Below are positions 63,052 through 64,000 of a stretch of DNA of 64,000 nt, in pieces. Location: the NCBI RefSeq assembly GCF_023072595.1, contig NZ_JALLGK010000003.1:434001-498000 (forward strand), in the 5' to 3' direction. Source of the stretch: Streptomyces sp. XM4193 (GTDB lineage: Bacteria; Actinomycetota; Actinomycetes; Streptomycetales; Streptomycetaceae). The notes beneath the pieces are model-generated. The model saw only the letters and a program-made list of their open reading frames with translations. It had not been told where the DNA came from and ran no database searches. A program made the translations under genes and the position numbers. How positions within the stretch are numbered: position 1 is the first letter of the stretch; each line of letters opens with the position of its first letter.

Positions 63052-63801
63052 CTACGCCGTGTGAGTGATGCGCTCGCTCTCCCGGCGGGCGGCGAGCGCC
63101 TCGGCGTCCAGCCGGTCGGCGTTGCGGTTGAGCACCACCGAGGCGCCGGCCGCCAGCGGGGCCAGCAGGCCGCGGGAGATGCCGGTCCAGTCGTCGTAGT
63201 CGCGCACCGAGAGCACTCGGGAGCCCGAGGTCAGTCCCAGTGCGGCGGCATCCCCCCTGGCCTGTTCGACGACCTGCGTGCCGCTCAGCGTTCTGCCGCC
63301 GATGACCAGTGACGGGGCGCCGCCCTCGACCGGCATGTAGGGAGCGAACCGGTCGCCCTGGCCCGGCACTTCGACCGCGTAGTCGACGAAGCCCTCCGGC
63401 GGCTGCGGGAACCGGGCGCCCATCGGGCGCAGGCTGAGCGCGATCCGCTCGCCTCCGCAGCGCCGCGCCTCCTGGAGGCTGTCCGGGCCGCTGACCACGA
63501 GGTCCGCCGCGCCCGGATCGCCCTGCGGCTCCACCAGCACTCCCACCGACGAGCCGGCGAGCAGCCAGACCGCGGTCTGCCAGTGCGCCGGAAGCAGCAG
63601 CGCGAGCCGGTCGCCCGGTTCGACGGACAGCTCGTCCTGGAGGAGGTTGGCGGTCTTCGCCACCCAATTGGCGAAGGTGGCGACGGAAAGTTCCACGCGC
63701 TCACCGGTCGCGTCGTCGTAGTACGTCACCAGCGGGCGGGAGGGGTCCGCCGCGAGGGCCGAACGCAGCAGGTCGGCGGGGGTGGAATCAGTGGCGTGCA
63801 T
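63052..63801 (-). CDS. TIGR03089-like protein (truncated AMP-binding fold)
   Basis: 249 residues. It resembles the N-terminal half of acyl-CoA synthetases: TPADLLRSALAADPSRPLVTYYDDATGERVELSVATFANWVAKTANLL, then GDRLALLLPAHWQTAVWLLA. It lacks the P-loop TSGTTGxPK and the catalytic C-terminal domain. This is the pattern of the actinobacterial TIGR03089 proteins of unknown function. TACGCT (63814-63809) lies seven bases before the ATG at 63801, with no Shine-Dalgarno, so it is probably leaderless. The longer frame upstream crosses the divergent promoter region. Confidence 0.85.
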   Translation of the reverse strand: MHATDSTPADLLRSALAADPSRPLVTYYDDATGERVELSVATFANWVAKTANLLQDELSVEPGDRLALLLPAHWQTAVWLLAGSSVGVLVEPQGDPGAADLVVSGPDSLQEARRCGGERIALSLRPMGARFPQPPEGFVDYAVEVPGQGDRFAPYMPVEGGAPSLVIGGRTLSGTQVVEQARGDAAALGLTSGSRVLSVRDYDDWTGISRGLLAPLAAGASVVLNRNADRLDAEALAARRESERITHTA

Positions 63802-63898
63802 GGGGGTCAGCGTATCCAGCGGGCGGCCCGCGCGCAGTCGTCGGGACCCCGCCGAGGTGGACGGGTCAAGCAGAAGTGACGGCGTGTCAACCGACGGA

Positions 63899-63941
63899 TC
63901 GTCAGCTGACGAATAGACAGATCTGTCCCTGTATGTACAGG
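63899..63941. promoter_or_regulatory. Three adjacent palindromes in a divergent promoter
   Basis: TCGTCAGCTGACGA (63899-63912, perfect), GACAGATCTGTC (63916-63927, perfect) and CCTGTATGTACAGG (63928-63941, 12 of 14) stand in a row just before a gene start. They may be operator sites, or alternative positions for one regulator. AT-richer than the surroundings. Confidence 0.55.
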
Positions 63942-63949
63942 CTTTTGGT

Positions 63950-64000
63950 ATGCGTGCACTCCTTGCTGCCACAGTCGGCTCCCTCTGCACGGCCGCGCTG
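63950..64000 (+). CDS. Start of a secreted protein, cut by the window end
   Basis: The first 17 codons (MRALLAATVGSLCTAAL) look like the start of a signal peptide: one basic residue then a hydrophobic run with a Cys. No Shine-Dalgarno is clear. Only the N-terminus is visible, so the protein cannot be named; a wall hydrolase would fit the neighbourhood. Confidence 0.5.
   Translation, partial: MRALLAATVGSLCTAAL

Overview
The window is a typical high-GC actinobacterial chromosome segment, and almost certainly Streptomyces. It carries the class II leucine tRNA with anticodon UAA (bldA), many GTG starts, strong GGAGG-type ribosome sites alternating with leaderless promoters, and long GC-rich stem-loops between convergent genes. 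From memory, the gene order (NADH dehydrogenase, bldA, MacB-like ABC pair, cystathionine beta-synthase, thiolase, hut genes, sigma factor, two-component pair, purK-purE, acyl-CoA dehydrogenase, UDP-glucose dehydrogenase, LCP genes) matches the S. coelicolor region around bldA, so most of the window is core chromosome. No integrase, transposase, phage gene or CRISPR array was seen.

Layout. 1-5700: the 3' part of a type II NADH dehydrogenase, bldA on the minus strand, and an ABC exporter operon. 5900-15400: a GDSL hydrolase divergent from cystathionine beta-synthase, small membrane and hypothetical proteins, an RpiR-type regulator, a BAX-inhibitor-like membrane protein, a thiolase and a membrane-anchored hypothetical protein. 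15650-23120: a histidine-utilisation operon (hutU, an M20 amidohydrolase, hutF, hutI) transcribed away from a PLP-dependent decarboxylase, with a palindrome around the hutU -10 box. 23400-28300: a mycothiol-dependent-isomerase-like protein, then a Vat-type acetyltransferase and an ABC-F ATPase facing a TetR regulator, which looks like a ribosome-antibiotic resistance set. 28400-34830: a fibronectin III protein, a SigB-family sigma factor with STAS and anti-sigma kinase genes (partner switching), two paired surface proteins, and a secreted esterase.

35100-45060: POT peptide transporter, two-component system, GtrA-like protein, purK-purE, secreted lipase, dipeptidase, ricin-fold lectin and a GNAT acetyltransferase. 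45150-50900: a PASTA lipoprotein, a secreted NlpC/P60 hydrolase, acyl-CoA dehydrogenase, UDP-glucose dehydrogenase, a CsbD-like peptide, then a short lower-GC islet with conflicting or broken coding signals. 50900-64000: five LytR-CpsA-Psr (LCP) proteins with a thioesterase, a short-chain dehydrogenase and a family 2 glycosyltransferase, ending in a TIGR03089-like protein and the first codons of a secreted protein.

Themes: the right half is rich in envelope functions (five putative glycopolymer ligases, PASTA and NlpC proteins, GtrA, UDP-glucose dehydrogenase, glycosyltransferase, dipeptidase, peptide transporter). The middle holds nitrogen and stress functions. I saw no in-frame TTA codon in any gene of the window, so bldA would act on genes elsewhere. 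All homology statements are from motif recognition by eye; no searches were run.
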